The notes under the pieces are model-generated. The model saw only the letters and a list, made by a program, of their open reading frames with translations. It had not been told where the DNA came from and did not search any database. Positions 1-8,381 of a DNA stretch of 41,932 nt are shown piece after piece (the stretch's first letter is position 1; each line of letters opens with the position of its first letter). The position numbers and the translations under genes were made by a program. This DNA is from a virus: IMG/VR virus record IMGVR_UViG_3300048836_000983, positions 1-41,932 of that record, one strand, 5' to 3'.

Positions 1-256
1 TAATGGCCACAGAGTCGTTGGTCACCATCCCATACAGTTTGAAGAGCTCCGGATCATAGTCCGACAAGGTCAGTGTCGCCTCCAGCTTCTCCATGCCCAG
101 GTCGATCTCCACGGGCACATCCATGCCTCCAGCCCGGTGCTCCTCGGTCTTGAGCGCCAGCTTGGGCAATTCGATCTCATCGACGCGTCCAGCATAGCCG
201 CGACCGTCGATGAAAAGATTCATATTCTTGAGAACCTTGGGCATCTTTATGCTCAT
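1..256 (-). CDS. FII: Phage major tail tube protein (P2 FII family), 3' end outside window
   Basis: The first 85 codons can be read; the rest lies beyond position 1. The product would form the inner tube of a contractile tail, through which DNA passes after sheath contraction. The N-terminus (MSIKMPKVLKNMNLFIDGRG) followed by an acidic strand, E-L-P-K-L and later D-L-G-M-E-K-L-E-A is typical of P2 FII-type tube proteins. The start at 256 overlaps the sheath stop as ATGA, indicating translational coupling. An in-frame ATG at 244 is possible but leaves no overlap. Its position directly after the sheath gene is the standard order in P2-like phages. Confidence 0.9.
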   Translation of the reverse strand, partial: MSIKMPKVLKNMNLFIDGRGYAGRVDEIELPKLALKTEEHRAGGMDVPVEIDLGMEKLEATLTLSDYDPELFKLYGMVTNDSVAI

Positions 257-1500
257 TTGAATACCTCCTCGATGTAGTCATCCACGAGATGCGAGCGGAA
301 GATCACATGCTCCGCCGGATAGGGCGGCGTGAAATCGAAGCTGAAGTAAATTTTCCCGTCCTGAATGGACTGCGGTGTGTTCAGGTCCGGGTCAGCCCAG
401 CACTTGCCGCCCAGGATGGCCCCTTGCGCTTTGAGGTGACGCAGGTAAGCGTTCACGCCCTCGGTGACTTCCTCGACATAGGTCTTGGTGATGTTGCGAT
501 CCACGGCCCAGAGGTGCGCGCACAGCAGGCTCTCGTTGATCATGTCTGCCGTACGGCGCACGGACAGGAATGCCCATCGCGAGTCGGAGGAACAGGTGCG
601 GTTGCCCCAGAGCCGGTAGCCGTCCTCCTGGATGATCGTGGTCACCTCGTTCTCATTGAGATGATTCGCCCGTGCGTTTGGATCACCCAGTGCAAAATCA
701 ATGGGCCGGTGCGTGCCCAGGATGCCGTTCATGACCTGGTTGGACGGCGACCACCAGAAGCCGCGATCGTTGTCGATCTTGGCGATGAGCCCGGCCACAC
801 GCGGACTGACAGGCTCGGTGACGATGTTTGTCCCGCGCAGCACCTTGACCGCCGGGTCAACGACAAAGACACGCGGGCTGCCCCAGTCCTCGCGGTAACT
901 GATGGCGTCGGCATCATTGGTATTTGGTCCGTCGGCGATGATGACCGCTTTGAGCCGTTCGGCGATGCCGACCAACTCAGCCACCACCGGGTTGGCCAGC
1001 CCCTGTCCGAGATTGTCTGGGTCCTCGGGCTTGTAGCTCGTAAATCCAGGAGCAATGAGGATGCGAGGGACCACCTTGGCGATGCTCTTGGCCGCGAGGA
1101 ACGCCTGGACGCCTTCGTATTGGCCGGTGGACGCGTCCGTGCCTCCAATGATGTTGGCCGTGGTCTCGTCGGCATCCGCGCCTTCGGCCACGCGGATCAC
1201 AACCACCATGGCTCCGATCTGGTCAAAGATGCCGTCCATGGCCACCGGCAAGGTGCCGGTGGCACCCAGCTTGGCGGCTTCGCGGCGGCTGCCAGCAATC
1301 AGCACAGGCGTGTTCAGCGGGAATGCGGCCTTGGCTGCGTTCCAGGATTCATCGTCGGCAAATGCAGCTGGCCTGATGGCCGCGTCCAGATCAGACGCTG
1401 TGCCGATCAGGCCAATGACGGACGATCTGACAGTGCGTATGGGCCGAGGGCCGTTGTCGATTTCAACGACCTCGACACCATGTAAAAAATAATCAGGCAT
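253..1500 (-). CDS. FI: Phage tail sheath protein (P2 FI family)
   Basis: 415 aa, close to the usual length of P2-type sheath proteins (about 390-490 aa). It should polymerise around the tail tube and contract during infection. The start (MPDYFLHGVEVVEIDNGPRP), with I-R-T-V-R-S-S-V-I-G-L-I-G-T-A just behind, is the hallmark N-terminal segment of the family, and the C-terminal part shows the conserved W-A-F-L-S-V-R-R-T-A-D-M-I region near residue 305. ATG at 1500 has a strong GGAGG ribosome site 5 bases upstream. The tube gene follows with an ATGA overlap. Upstream, a terminator-like hairpin separates it from the fibre assembly gene, so it may be partly uncoupled from the baseplate genes. Confidence 0.95.
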   Translation of the reverse strand: MPDYFLHGVEVVEIDNGPRPIRTVRSSVIGLIGTASDLDAAIRPAAFADDESWNAAKAAFPLNTPVLIAGSRREAAKLGATGTLPVAMDGIFDQIGAMVVVIRVAEGADADETTANIIGGTDASTGQYEGVQAFLAAKSIAKVVPRILIAPGFTSYKPEDPDNLGQGLANPVVAELVGIAERLKAVIIADGPNTNDADAISYREDWGSPRVFVVDPAVKVLRGTNIVTEPVSPRVAGLIAKIDNDRGFWWSPSNQVMNGILGTHRPIDFALGDPNARANHLNENEVTTIIQEDGYRLWGNRTCSSDSRWAFLSVRRTADMINESLLCAHLWAVDRNITKTYVEEVTEGVNAYLRHLKAQGAILGGKCWADPDLNTPQSIQDGKIYFSFDFTPPYPAEHVIFRSHLVDDYIEEVFK

Positions 1501-1514
1501 AGTTCCTCCAGAAA

Positions 1515-1537
1515 CAAAAAATCCGCCAATTGGCGGA
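1515..1537 (-). terminator. Intrinsic terminator between fibre-assembly and sheath genes
   Basis: A six-pair stem TCCGCC/GGCGGA with an AATT loop (1522-1537) is followed on the minus strand by a run of six T (1521-1516). It lies just after the tail fibre assembly gene and 15 bases upstream of the sheath start. It fits a rho-independent terminator read on the minus strand and would limit read-through from the fibre module into the sheath/tube genes. Confidence 0.7.
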
Positions 1538-1568
1538 ATTAAAATGGATGGGTCTGATGTTTGGTCGT

Positions 1569-2177
1569 TTACGTCGGCCAGCCCTGAGTGATGTCATACG
1601 AGGCCACGCCTTCACCATCTGCAGCTTCGACTAATTCCTTAATGGCATCCTTGTGCGTCCACGCAGCTGCGTATTGAGATGAAATCCAGCCCATGACATC
1701 TTGGGCCATTGCCAGCATCTCATGAGCGGTCATTTGGTGCGTCACATCCTCTTGGTCACGAAACTCCATCTTGGTTTCTGTGTCGCCAGCGGAAATCATC
1801 ATCATGGCAGCAGAACCCACTGCGTTGACATTGATAATGTCGCGTTCATGGCGAAGTTGAACGGTCCCCGCCAGCCCATCCGGAAAAACGTGCAGCTTGC
1901 CTTGGGCAATACGCTCGAAACGTTCGAAATCCACCGCGTCGATCAGTACGCGGGCACGTTGCTGGGCTGCTTCGCGCCGACTTTGTGCTATGAGGGTCTG
2001 CACGGTGCTTTCAGAGCTTACAATCTGCCAGCTTCCGCCCGTCCACAGTACGACCATATTTGGTGCGCACTTGGGTGGTGCCACAAATGTGTAATCGAAT
2101 GGCGCGGTTTCTGCTGCTGTCAGGGTGATTGTATTACCAAGTGTCTGATCGGCTTGAATTTGAAAAGCCTGTTTCAT
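1569..2177 (-). CDS. Putative tail fibre assembly protein (DUF4376-like C-terminus)
   Basis: 202 aa. The C-terminal part, with W-T-H-K-D-A-I-K-E-L and a closing A-S-Y-D-I-T-Q-G-W-P, resembles the DUF4376 domain found in tail fibre assembly chaperones of contractile phages and mobile tail modules. The N-terminal part (F-D-Y-T-F-V-A-P-P then W-T-G-G-S-W) looks like a small beta domain. Its start overlaps the stop of the large fibre gene (TGATG), so the two are translationally coupled, as fibre and chaperone genes usually are. It probably assists folding or attachment of the 667-aa fibre. Assignment rests on remembered family pattern and position. Confidence 0.6.
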   Translation of the reverse strand: MKQAFQIQADQTLGNTITLTAAETAPFDYTFVAPPKCAPNMVVLWTGGSWQIVSSESTVQTLIAQSRREAAQQRARVLIDAVDFERFERIAQGKLHVFPDGLAGTVQLRHERDIINVNAVGSAAMMMISAGDTETKMEFRDQEDVTHQMTAHEMLAMAQDVMGWISSQYAAAWTHKDAIKELVEAADGEGVASYDITQGWPT

Positions 2178-4180
2178 CAGCGCCCCCTTACGGCATAGCG
2201 CAGGGTCTGCCCTGTCGCATGATTGATGGTAAAACCGCCAAGCGTCGGCGCTGTGGGTAGCCTAAACTCGGTGGTGGGGTCATAATTTCTGGCGGAGGAG
2301 AGCCGTATTCCGCTCGTACCGTGTGTCAGCGTGACAAAGGCGTCGTCCACCCCCACTTCCCAGATTCCGTTGCTGTTGGAAAAACCCGAGGCCGTGCCAT
2401 GGCCTGCGAGATTCAGGGTGGTATCGATATAGCGGTAAACCATCGTCGAGTTTTGACTGCAACTGAAAGGGATGTAGTTCAGATCGCGATTAAATCGGAT
2501 TTGTGCACTGCTGACTGACGACGTGTAGTCATAAGCGACAGTCCAGCTGATGCCTGCATCGCGGCTGTAGCGCACTCGCATCGTGCCGGAACTTGTGCTG
2601 TAAGACAGTTGCTGGGTCGCGACGACCAGGCACCCTGGCGTCGCCCAAGCCGCCATGAACTCGCTGTAAGAACTGCTTGCGAATACCGACAGTGGTGTTG
2701 CAACAGCTGTGAAAAGCTCAAAATCTTCCGTTTTGATCAGGCCCCGGCGATGGCCCAGGTACCAGGCTCCATTCTCATAGGTGATGCCCAGCGGGTGCTC
2801 GGCGGGAAGGTAGGAAAACGCCGTCCACTGTTTGCCATCTACCGAGGTCCATCCTCCATCACCGCTACTACGCAAGATAATAGCGCGACCACCCAGTACA
2901 TCACACGGATTTTCTCCGTGTCTGGCGTTGTGATAGCCCTCGTCCATTTTGTCTGAAGCAATGCTGCTCACATCCAATGGCTGGCCAGTCGCCTTGTCGG
3001 TGGCCAAAGCCCAGGAGCGACCGTTGTCCTCCGTGTAAAACAATCTATAGCGGTTCGGGTTGGCCAGATAGGCCGCAAAGAAGGTCGTGCTGCCCACGCG
3101 CAAGAAGCGGCTACGGGGGTAAACGTAATCAGCCTCGCCTATCTCCGGTAAACTTACTCGGTGGATGGTTTGGCTGACGGTATCGACGCGGTGCACCTCC
3201 GAGCGCGAGTCGCTGCTGCGATGGACACCCAGTAGGAGCTGGTCACCGGCCACAGCACAGCTTCGATAACTCTGTGATGTATTGGTCTCTGGTCCCGCAA
3301 TACCCAACGGCGTGTAGGTCGTGCCGTTCAAGTTACCTATGTGCCAGCCGTAGTTCCCGGAGGTCGTTTGGCCAAAAAACGCGAGCACTCCATTGTGAAG
3401 TACCGGATTTGCATAGCCTGAGGGCATCGTCCTAGGGATAAGTGTAAAATTGACCCGATCGAGGCTGTAGGCGATGCCTGCAGAGCCCAGTGTGAGCACA
3501 TGACGGGTCTCAGGATCGTAGTTGAGATGGTTGAGACTGGTGCCAGTGTAGTCGGCGGTCACCACGGTCGCCCCAGTGCCATGCACCGTTTGAATCGTGT
3601 TGCGCTGTTGTTGCTGAGTATCGGCCAGGACTGGGAAGTCCTCAATCCGGGCCACGCCGCCATCAGCCAAAAGCCAGTTCTCTCCGAGCAACGGGTCAGG
3701 TACAAAGGCATAGGCGCCAACCGGTAGGTTTGGCGTTCCTGCCCACAGACCATCGTCACGCAGGAACTGACGTTCAAGACTGATTGGCGGCGCAGGCACC
3801 ATACCGAGGCTGCCTGCAGCGGTTGGGCTAGCTCCCTCAAAAGCCGCGAAGGCTTCCAGCGCTGCATCGAACTCGGCTCGGAGGGCTTGCGCCTGAGCGA
3901 TCACCTGCGCGAGCTGTACTTGGGTGGTGTTGTTAAGTTGACTGCTGGCTGTCGCGAGCTGGGCCTCCAGGGCCGCTAGTGCCTGGGTCAAGGCTTGCGT
4001 GAGTGCGTTCTTTTGTGCATCGCCATAATCGATCACATCGAACACCGTAGCCTGTCCCGAAATCGCCTCGATGGCCTTGGCAAGCATCACGACATCTTCC
4101 GCACTGGCATTCGCGGCAACAGCATCGATACGGCTCTGCAAGGCCGCGATTTGGGTTTGTAAGGCAAGGGTCACTGCCAT
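2177..4180 (-). CDS. Tail fibre with N-terminal coiled coil and Asp-box (BNR-like) beta-propeller segment
   Basis: 667 aa. Residues about 1-120 are Ala/Gln/Leu-rich with heptad character and no glycine, suggesting a trimeric coiled coil that anchors the fibre. The rest is beta-rich and contains several Asp-box-like motifs (S/T-x-D-x-G-x-x-W): TEDNGRSW, SRDAGISW and a looser GDGGWTSVDGKQW, as in sialidase-type propellers. Such propellers in phage fibres often bind or cleave surface glycans; no catalytic set is visible, so binding is the safer guess. ATG at 4180 follows an AGGAG site. It sits at the end of the baseplate/fibre module and is followed by its likely chaperone. Confidence 0.75.
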   Translation of the reverse strand: MAVTLALQTQIAALQSRIDAVAANASAEDVVMLAKAIEAISGQATVFDVIDYGDAQKNALTQALTQALAALEAQLATASSQLNNTTQVQLAQVIAQAQALRAEFDAALEAFAAFEGASPTAAGSLGMVPAPPISLERQFLRDDGLWAGTPNLPVGAYAFVPDPLLGENWLLADGGVARIEDFPVLADTQQQQRNTIQTVHGTGATVVTADYTGTSLNHLNYDPETRHVLTLGSAGIAYSLDRVNFTLIPRTMPSGYANPVLHNGVLAFFGQTTSGNYGWHIGNLNGTTYTPLGIAGPETNTSQSYRSCAVAGDQLLLGVHRSSDSRSEVHRVDTVSQTIHRVSLPEIGEADYVYPRSRFLRVGSTTFFAAYLANPNRYRLFYTEDNGRSWALATDKATGQPLDVSSIASDKMDEGYHNARHGENPCDVLGGRAIILRSSGDGGWTSVDGKQWTAFSYLPAEHPLGITYENGAWYLGHRRGLIKTEDFELFTAVATPLSVFASSSYSEFMAAWATPGCLVVATQQLSYSTSSGTMRVRYSRDAGISWTVAYDYTSSVSSAQIRFNRDLNYIPFSCSQNSTMVYRYIDTTLNLAGHGTASGFSNSNGIWEVGVDDAFVTLTHGTSGIRLSSARNYDPTTEFRLPTAPTLGGFTINHATGQTLRYAVRGR

Positions 4181-4193
4181 AAGGTCTCCTGAT

Positions 4194-4484
4194 TTAGTAC
4201 AGGTTTAAGTTGAGAAGCTGGTTCAGGCGCAGGCGGCGCAGCTGCCCGGTGAGATCCGCACTCACTTCATCCAGGGTATCGCCCACCGCCGTGGTCGTGG
4301 CGTCCAGCGCTGTGTTCACCTCGCTGCGCGTCTGAACCATTGTTGCCTGCACTTCAGCACGTTGCTGGCCGAAGCCGGTATCAACGGCCACCAAAGCCTC
4401 GCGCAAGCGCAGCACGTCATCTGTGAGCAAGTTGTCTGGATGCGGCAGTGGCAGGTCCAGATAGGGCGTGCGGTCATCGATCAT
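4194..4484 (-). CDS. Small phage tail-module protein, unknown function
   Basis: 96 aa, not recognised by name. It begins MIDDRTPYLDLPLPHPDNLL, a layout seen in N-terminal baseplate-attachment pieces of phage fibres, followed by a strongly helical, Thr/Val/Ala-rich stretch with heptad-like spacing (residues 20-85). It lies between the DUF4815 protein (8-base gap) and the large fibre (13-base gap) in the same operon. It may be a linker or adaptor between baseplate and fibre. The ORF is supported by its tight packing and sense with its neighbours. Confidence 0.6.
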   Translation of the reverse strand: MIDDRTPYLDLPLPHPDNLLTDDVLRLREALVAVDTGFGQQRAEVQATMVQTRSEVNTALDATTTAVGDTLDEVSADLTGQLRRLRLNQLLNLNLY

Positions 4485-4492
4485 GGCTTACC

Positions 4493-7400
4493 TCAAGTGA
4501 CGATCATGCGCAGGTTGCGCACTTGTGCGCGATACTGCGGCGTGTTGGTGATGGCGAGCTTGCAGCGTGTCGTGTCATCAATGCCAACGCCAGACAAACC
4601 CGTCTTCTTCCAGGTCATTTCCACCCAGCCATCTCCCACAGGCTCGCCGCGCTCAAAATCCACAGCTACGAAGTTGCCTGCAATATCGTGTTCGGCAAAC
4701 ACCGCCACAGAGCTGGTGCCGGGAACGAGCACCTCGGCCACCACCTGCACGCTAAATGTCGTGGCGGCAGTGACGGCCCGTGATATGTAAGTGGCTTCGT
4801 TTTCCATGGTGCCGACGATGAACTGTACGTCCGGAGCGAGTACAGGCGATGCCTGTAGTGTGCCGCGCAGTTCTGTGGTCAGGGCCATGGTGCCGGTGAA
4901 TCTGTCGGGTAGGCTTGCGCCCGCGAACTCGCCAAAGGTGAACTTGCGGCCATCGTCCAAGGTGGCCACAAAACGCACATCGCAGCCAGATGCAGGCCGT
5001 TCCACAACGCCCATGGCCATGATGTCGGTCATCAGGCTGACATTCACGTTCGTGGCCAAGGACATGGTTTGGCTGGTGGAAGTGAACCGGCAGCCAAGCA
5101 GGCGGAAGGCCAAGTCCTTGTCCTGATGAGCTGTCCAGGTACTCGCGTTGGAGGACGAGAGCAGCACGCCGATCTGGTAGGGCTGGCTGGTCACCCAGCG
5201 CCGGTTGTGGCTGTCCCATTTGCCAAGTTCGGCCACGGCCAACTCGTGCGTCGTATCGTCAGAGAGAATGCACATGGCGTATTCCGTACCAGCTTCCAGC
5301 CAAACCGGAGCATCAAAGGTGATGCGGGTGGCAGTGCCGTCGGTCTTGATGCCGGTGGCGGCAATGCGGCCCTCGGCCAGAACTCTGCGGGTGGGAAAGC
5401 CAACGCTTGTCTCGCGAATCTGAACCAGGACGTCCTTGTCGCCTTTGACTGTGAACCACAGATCAATGCCGCCAATCATGCGCGACGCATCGAGGGCAAA
5501 GGTCTGGGCCAAGGGGTCCCACCACCAACGCTGGATGGATGTGGTCACACGGTTGCGCCAGGTCTCGACCAAAATGCGCCCCTGGCCGACAAAGGTGGCC
5601 GTGCCATAGGACCCGCCTGAGCCCTCGATCTCAAAGAGCTTCTGTCCGGCTGGGATACTCTCGGGGATGGTGAACGAACCGCTGACCACACCACTTGCAT
5701 TAGCAGTAAGCTCGCCGGGCGCAGGAAGGGAGATCCCGTCAAAACGCAGGGCCGAGACGTTTTCGCTTGGGCCAAAGCCCTTGGCTGTGAATTGCACCGC
5801 GATCTGGCGCAGGAACTCGATATTCTGCGACTCCGACGCCACCCGTTCCTGGGTCGTGGCAGTGGAAGTACTGGCCATGTTGCCCGAGCCCTGGGTGATG
5901 GTCTGGGTGATCGCGTCCGTCCACTGGGTGACTACCTGGGTCCACTGATCCACGGACGGGTTTAGGGTCACCGTGGCAGGCATGGGCAAAATGGCCGCGT
6001 ACGGATTGACCTTCATGGACCCGGTCCGGGCGGTCTGTTCAAGCAGCGATTCTAAGACAAAGGGCAAATGCCGAGCCTGGCCAGACAGGTACGGACCAAC
6101 CACGGCTGCGCCAATCGGAGCCCGCATGGTGCCTCCAAAGATAGCGGCATTCTGCTGGGCTCCGGCATCGCGCATGTCGTTATCCAGGAACGGATCGACA
6201 AAGATTCCCTTCTTGGCAGCTGGTTCGCGGATGGTCAGATCGTTTTTGAGCTGCTCTCTGGCGATGAGTCCAAAGAGGCTGGCGATATCAGACTGCATGG
6301 CAGCCAGATCGTCCGTGCGCACAGTTCGAACGCCCACATTGCGTATCACCGGGTTCTGCTCGACAAACCAGGAATACTCGATGTTGGCCAGCCGCAGCTT
6401 GTCGGAAGGTACGGGCGCGGGCTTGGGATTGCGGGAGACAGATACGCCTTTGAGCACTTCGATGATTCCATCCTGGCTGATGGCCACTGCGTCCACGCGA
6501 GGCATCTTCCAGGTGTAGTCGAGCTGGACGATAGTACCGGGCACGATGCCGGAAACGGTCAGCGAGGCGTCAGTGACAGCCTCGGGCGAGAAGGTCTTGA
6601 TATAGCGGTAGGTGACCGAATAGCTGGAGCCGGGAGCCGGTTCGGCTCCGGCAGGCGACCAGTTGATCGCGCCGCCGGCCACGTTGTAATCGCTGCCCAC
6701 CACATATGTCGTACCGCCTTGTTTGACTTCGAGCACTTCGACCACAGTCGTGTCGGGCAGCGTGTCCGTGCCGCCGGAATATGCGCTGTGGGTGACATTG
6801 GCGGTTTTCTCGGTCGTCGCTGTGATGCGCACGACTTGAGACAACGGCGAGCGGTTCAGGGTAATGACCATCTTGCCATCGCCTCCGGGCGAAAACACAT
6901 GCGGTTCCGCAGTCACAGTTTCCAGGTCCGGATCGATGGCCAGACGCAGGCGCTGATCCTGTTCGCGTTCAACCTTGTAGCCGCGCACGTTGGCAAGGCC
7001 AGACGACACGAGAAAGACGTGCTCGTTGTCTCGCTCCACAAACTTGGCGCTCAGGCCGGACACGATGTAGTGGCCGTTGGCGTCATAGTCGTAGCGGGCT
7101 AGCATCTGGGTCACGCCGTCAAAGACCGGAGGGCGGGTCTTGTTCTGCAGGATGGCGTTTTCCACGGTATAGACCGGATAAAACTGGGCAGTGCCTCCGT
7201 CGCTGGAATTGTCCGGACCCACCCAGCCCCAGGATGCCGTTTCCTGAATGCGGCCAGCGCCGGGCTCCTGATAGTTGCGGGTGCCAACAGCAGGCTCGCG
7301 CAAGGCCGGGTCTTCCAGTTCCGTGACCACGGAGGTCGCCAGACGCACGCCAATGGCCACAATGCCGGAGGTTGGAATCGTAAACGTTGAGCTGGCCACG

Positions 7401-7654
7401 TCGCGCACGGCTCCTGCCAGGTAGACGCGGCCTTCGGACATAAAGACAGTCCCTGTCTGCGGATCCACTGACATGAAGCACCCTTGGACGATATCGCCGT
7501 CCTTGAGCAGGGCGTCGGCCACGCTTTTGAGCTGGTGCTTGAGGGTGGTCTGGATTTCGTTCAGCTCCCGGCTCTGCAGGCCATCGCCTGCCCTAAAGAG
7601 CAGTTCGGAGTAGCGCTTGGCTGGGTCAAAAAGGTTATAGTAGCGTTCAAGCAT
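4493..7654 (-). CDS. Large baseplate/tail protein of the DUF4815 type
   Basis: 1053 aa, the largest gene in the window. The N-terminus (MLERYYNLFDPAKRYSELLF, then R-A-G-D-G-L-Q-S-R-E-L-N-E-I-Q) matches the DUF4815 phage family as I remember it. Residues 1-150 look like a folded attachment domain; the remainder is beta-strand-rich with repeated short sandwich-like units and a segment around residues 690-760 resembling a carbohydrate-binding jelly roll (many V-x-I, W and G residues). A structural role near the host-recognition end of the tail is likely. ATG at 7654 is preceded by GGGAGG. It follows the collar-fibre gene and precedes a small linker gene. Confidence 0.75.
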   Translation of the reverse strand: MLERYYNLFDPAKRYSELLFRAGDGLQSRELNEIQTTLKHQLKSVADALLKDGDIVQGCFMSVDPQTGTVFMSEGRVYLAGAVRDVASSTFTIPTSGIVAIGVRLATSVVTELEDPALREPAVGTRNYQEPGAGRIQETASWGWVGPDNSSDGGTAQFYPVYTVENAILQNKTRPPVFDGVTQMLARYDYDANGHYIVSGLSAKFVERDNEHVFLVSSGLANVRGYKVEREQDQRLRLAIDPDLETVTAEPHVFSPGGDGKMVITLNRSPLSQVVRITATTEKTANVTHSAYSGGTDTLPDTTVVEVLEVKQGGTTYVVGSDYNVAGGAINWSPAGAEPAPGSSYSVTYRYIKTFSPEAVTDASLTVSGIVPGTIVQLDYTWKMPRVDAVAISQDGIIEVLKGVSVSRNPKPAPVPSDKLRLANIEYSWFVEQNPVIRNVGVRTVRTDDLAAMQSDIASLFGLIAREQLKNDLTIREPAAKKGIFVDPFLDNDMRDAGAQQNAAIFGGTMRAPIGAAVVGPYLSGQARHLPFVLESLLEQTARTGSMKVNPYAAILPMPATVTLNPSVDQWTQVVTQWTDAITQTITQGSGNMASTSTATTQERVASESQNIEFLRQIAVQFTAKGFGPSENVSALRFDGISLPAPGELTANASGVVSGSFTIPESIPAGQKLFEIEGSGGSYGTATFVGQGRILVETWRNRVTTSIQRWWWDPLAQTFALDASRMIGGIDLWFTVKGDKDVLVQIRETSVGFPTRRVLAEGRIAATGIKTDGTATRITFDAPVWLEAGTEYAMCILSDDTTHELAVAELGKWDSHNRRWVTSQPYQIGVLLSSSNASTWTAHQDKDLAFRLLGCRFTSTSQTMSLATNVNVSLMTDIMAMGVVERPASGCDVRFVATLDDGRKFTFGEFAGASLPDRFTGTMALTTELRGTLQASPVLAPDVQFIVGTMENEATYISRAVTAATTFSVQVVAEVLVPGTSSVAVFAEHDIAGNFVAVDFERGEPVGDGWVEMTWKKTGLSGVGIDDTTRCKLAITNTPQYRAQVRNLRMIVT

Positions 7655-7665
7655 GGATTTCCTCC

Positions 7666-8352
7666 CTAGAAGGTGACCACAAATTCAAAGGTTTCACGGG
7701 TCGAAGGCTGGCGAACAATGGGCACGGAATGCTGCAGGATGAGCAATATTCCCGGTTCTTCGATCTGGGCTGGGATGAAGAATTTCTGGCCGACCGGCAG
7801 GCCTTCGTTTGTCCCGGTGCCGACAAACAGGCCTTGTTCACGGATGGTGTTGGTGGCTGCGTCTTCGAAATCAAAGCGCACCCGAACAAAGAGATGGTTG
7901 GTGGGTTCTATACTGATAGTATAGCGGCCTGTGGGCACGACGATCTCGCCTTGCGCGTCAGGAGTGACAAAATGCACCTCGTCCACCACTCTTCTGCCGA
8001 CTTCGCGCAGCAGCGCAGTCCTGCCGGTATCCTCTGGAGGTCGACCCGCCATGAACGACACGGTGACTTCGCTGCCTTCCGGGATTGTTCCGGTTATGAC
8101 CCGGTTCAGCGTGCCGGTGGCTGCGTTCACCGTGTAGTCGTCGCCGATGGAGTAGGTTGCGGCCCCGCTTTTGACGACGACACCTGAGATGTGCGTGGAG
8201 CCGGTTTGCAGTTTGTTTTCGGCGTCGAACGCGCCAGAGATTTCCCGAGGAGTGTCCCAAGACGTCTCGCCTTCGCCAAGAGCCAGATGCAGAGGCTGCT
8301 GTTTGATGGCCGCAGCCAAGGCAGCCCGGCCAGATGTGGTCAGGATCGCCAT
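7666..8352 (-). CDS. Phage tail-collar fibre protein (N-terminal P2 gpH-like)
   Basis: 228 aa. The start (MAILTTSGRAALAAAIKQQP then L-H-L-A-L-G-E-G) is the typical N-terminal baseplate-binding segment of phage tail-collar fibre proteins; unlike P2 gpH the protein stops after about 230 residues and has no long shaft or receptor tip. It may be a collar or adaptor, with the DUF4815 protein and the 667-aa fibre supplying the distal parts. Position after gene I is the standard I-H order. Function is inferred from family and place. Confidence 0.8.
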   Translation of the reverse strand: MAILTTSGRAALAAAIKQQPLHLALGEGETSWDTPREISGAFDAENKLQTGSTHISGVVVKSGAATYSIGDDYTVNAATGTLNRVITGTIPEGSEVTVSFMAGRPPEDTGRTALLREVGRRVVDEVHFVTPDAQGEIVVPTGRYTISIEPTNHLFVRVRFDFEDAATNTIREQGLFVGTGTNEGLPVGQKFFIPAQIEEPGILLILQHSVPIVRQPSTRETFEFVVTF

Positions 8353-8381
8353 ATGTACCTCTTAATGAAATGAAGTCGGAG

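Noticed and set aside
289-1485. 398-codon open frame on the plus strand
   Set aside because: Lies wholly antisense to the tail sheath gene; GC-rich codon bias of the true gene opens the opposite frame. No ribosome site or recognisable protein.
6068-7102. 344-codon open frame on the plus strand
   Set aside because: Antisense to the DUF4815 gene, no start signal, no protein-like pattern.
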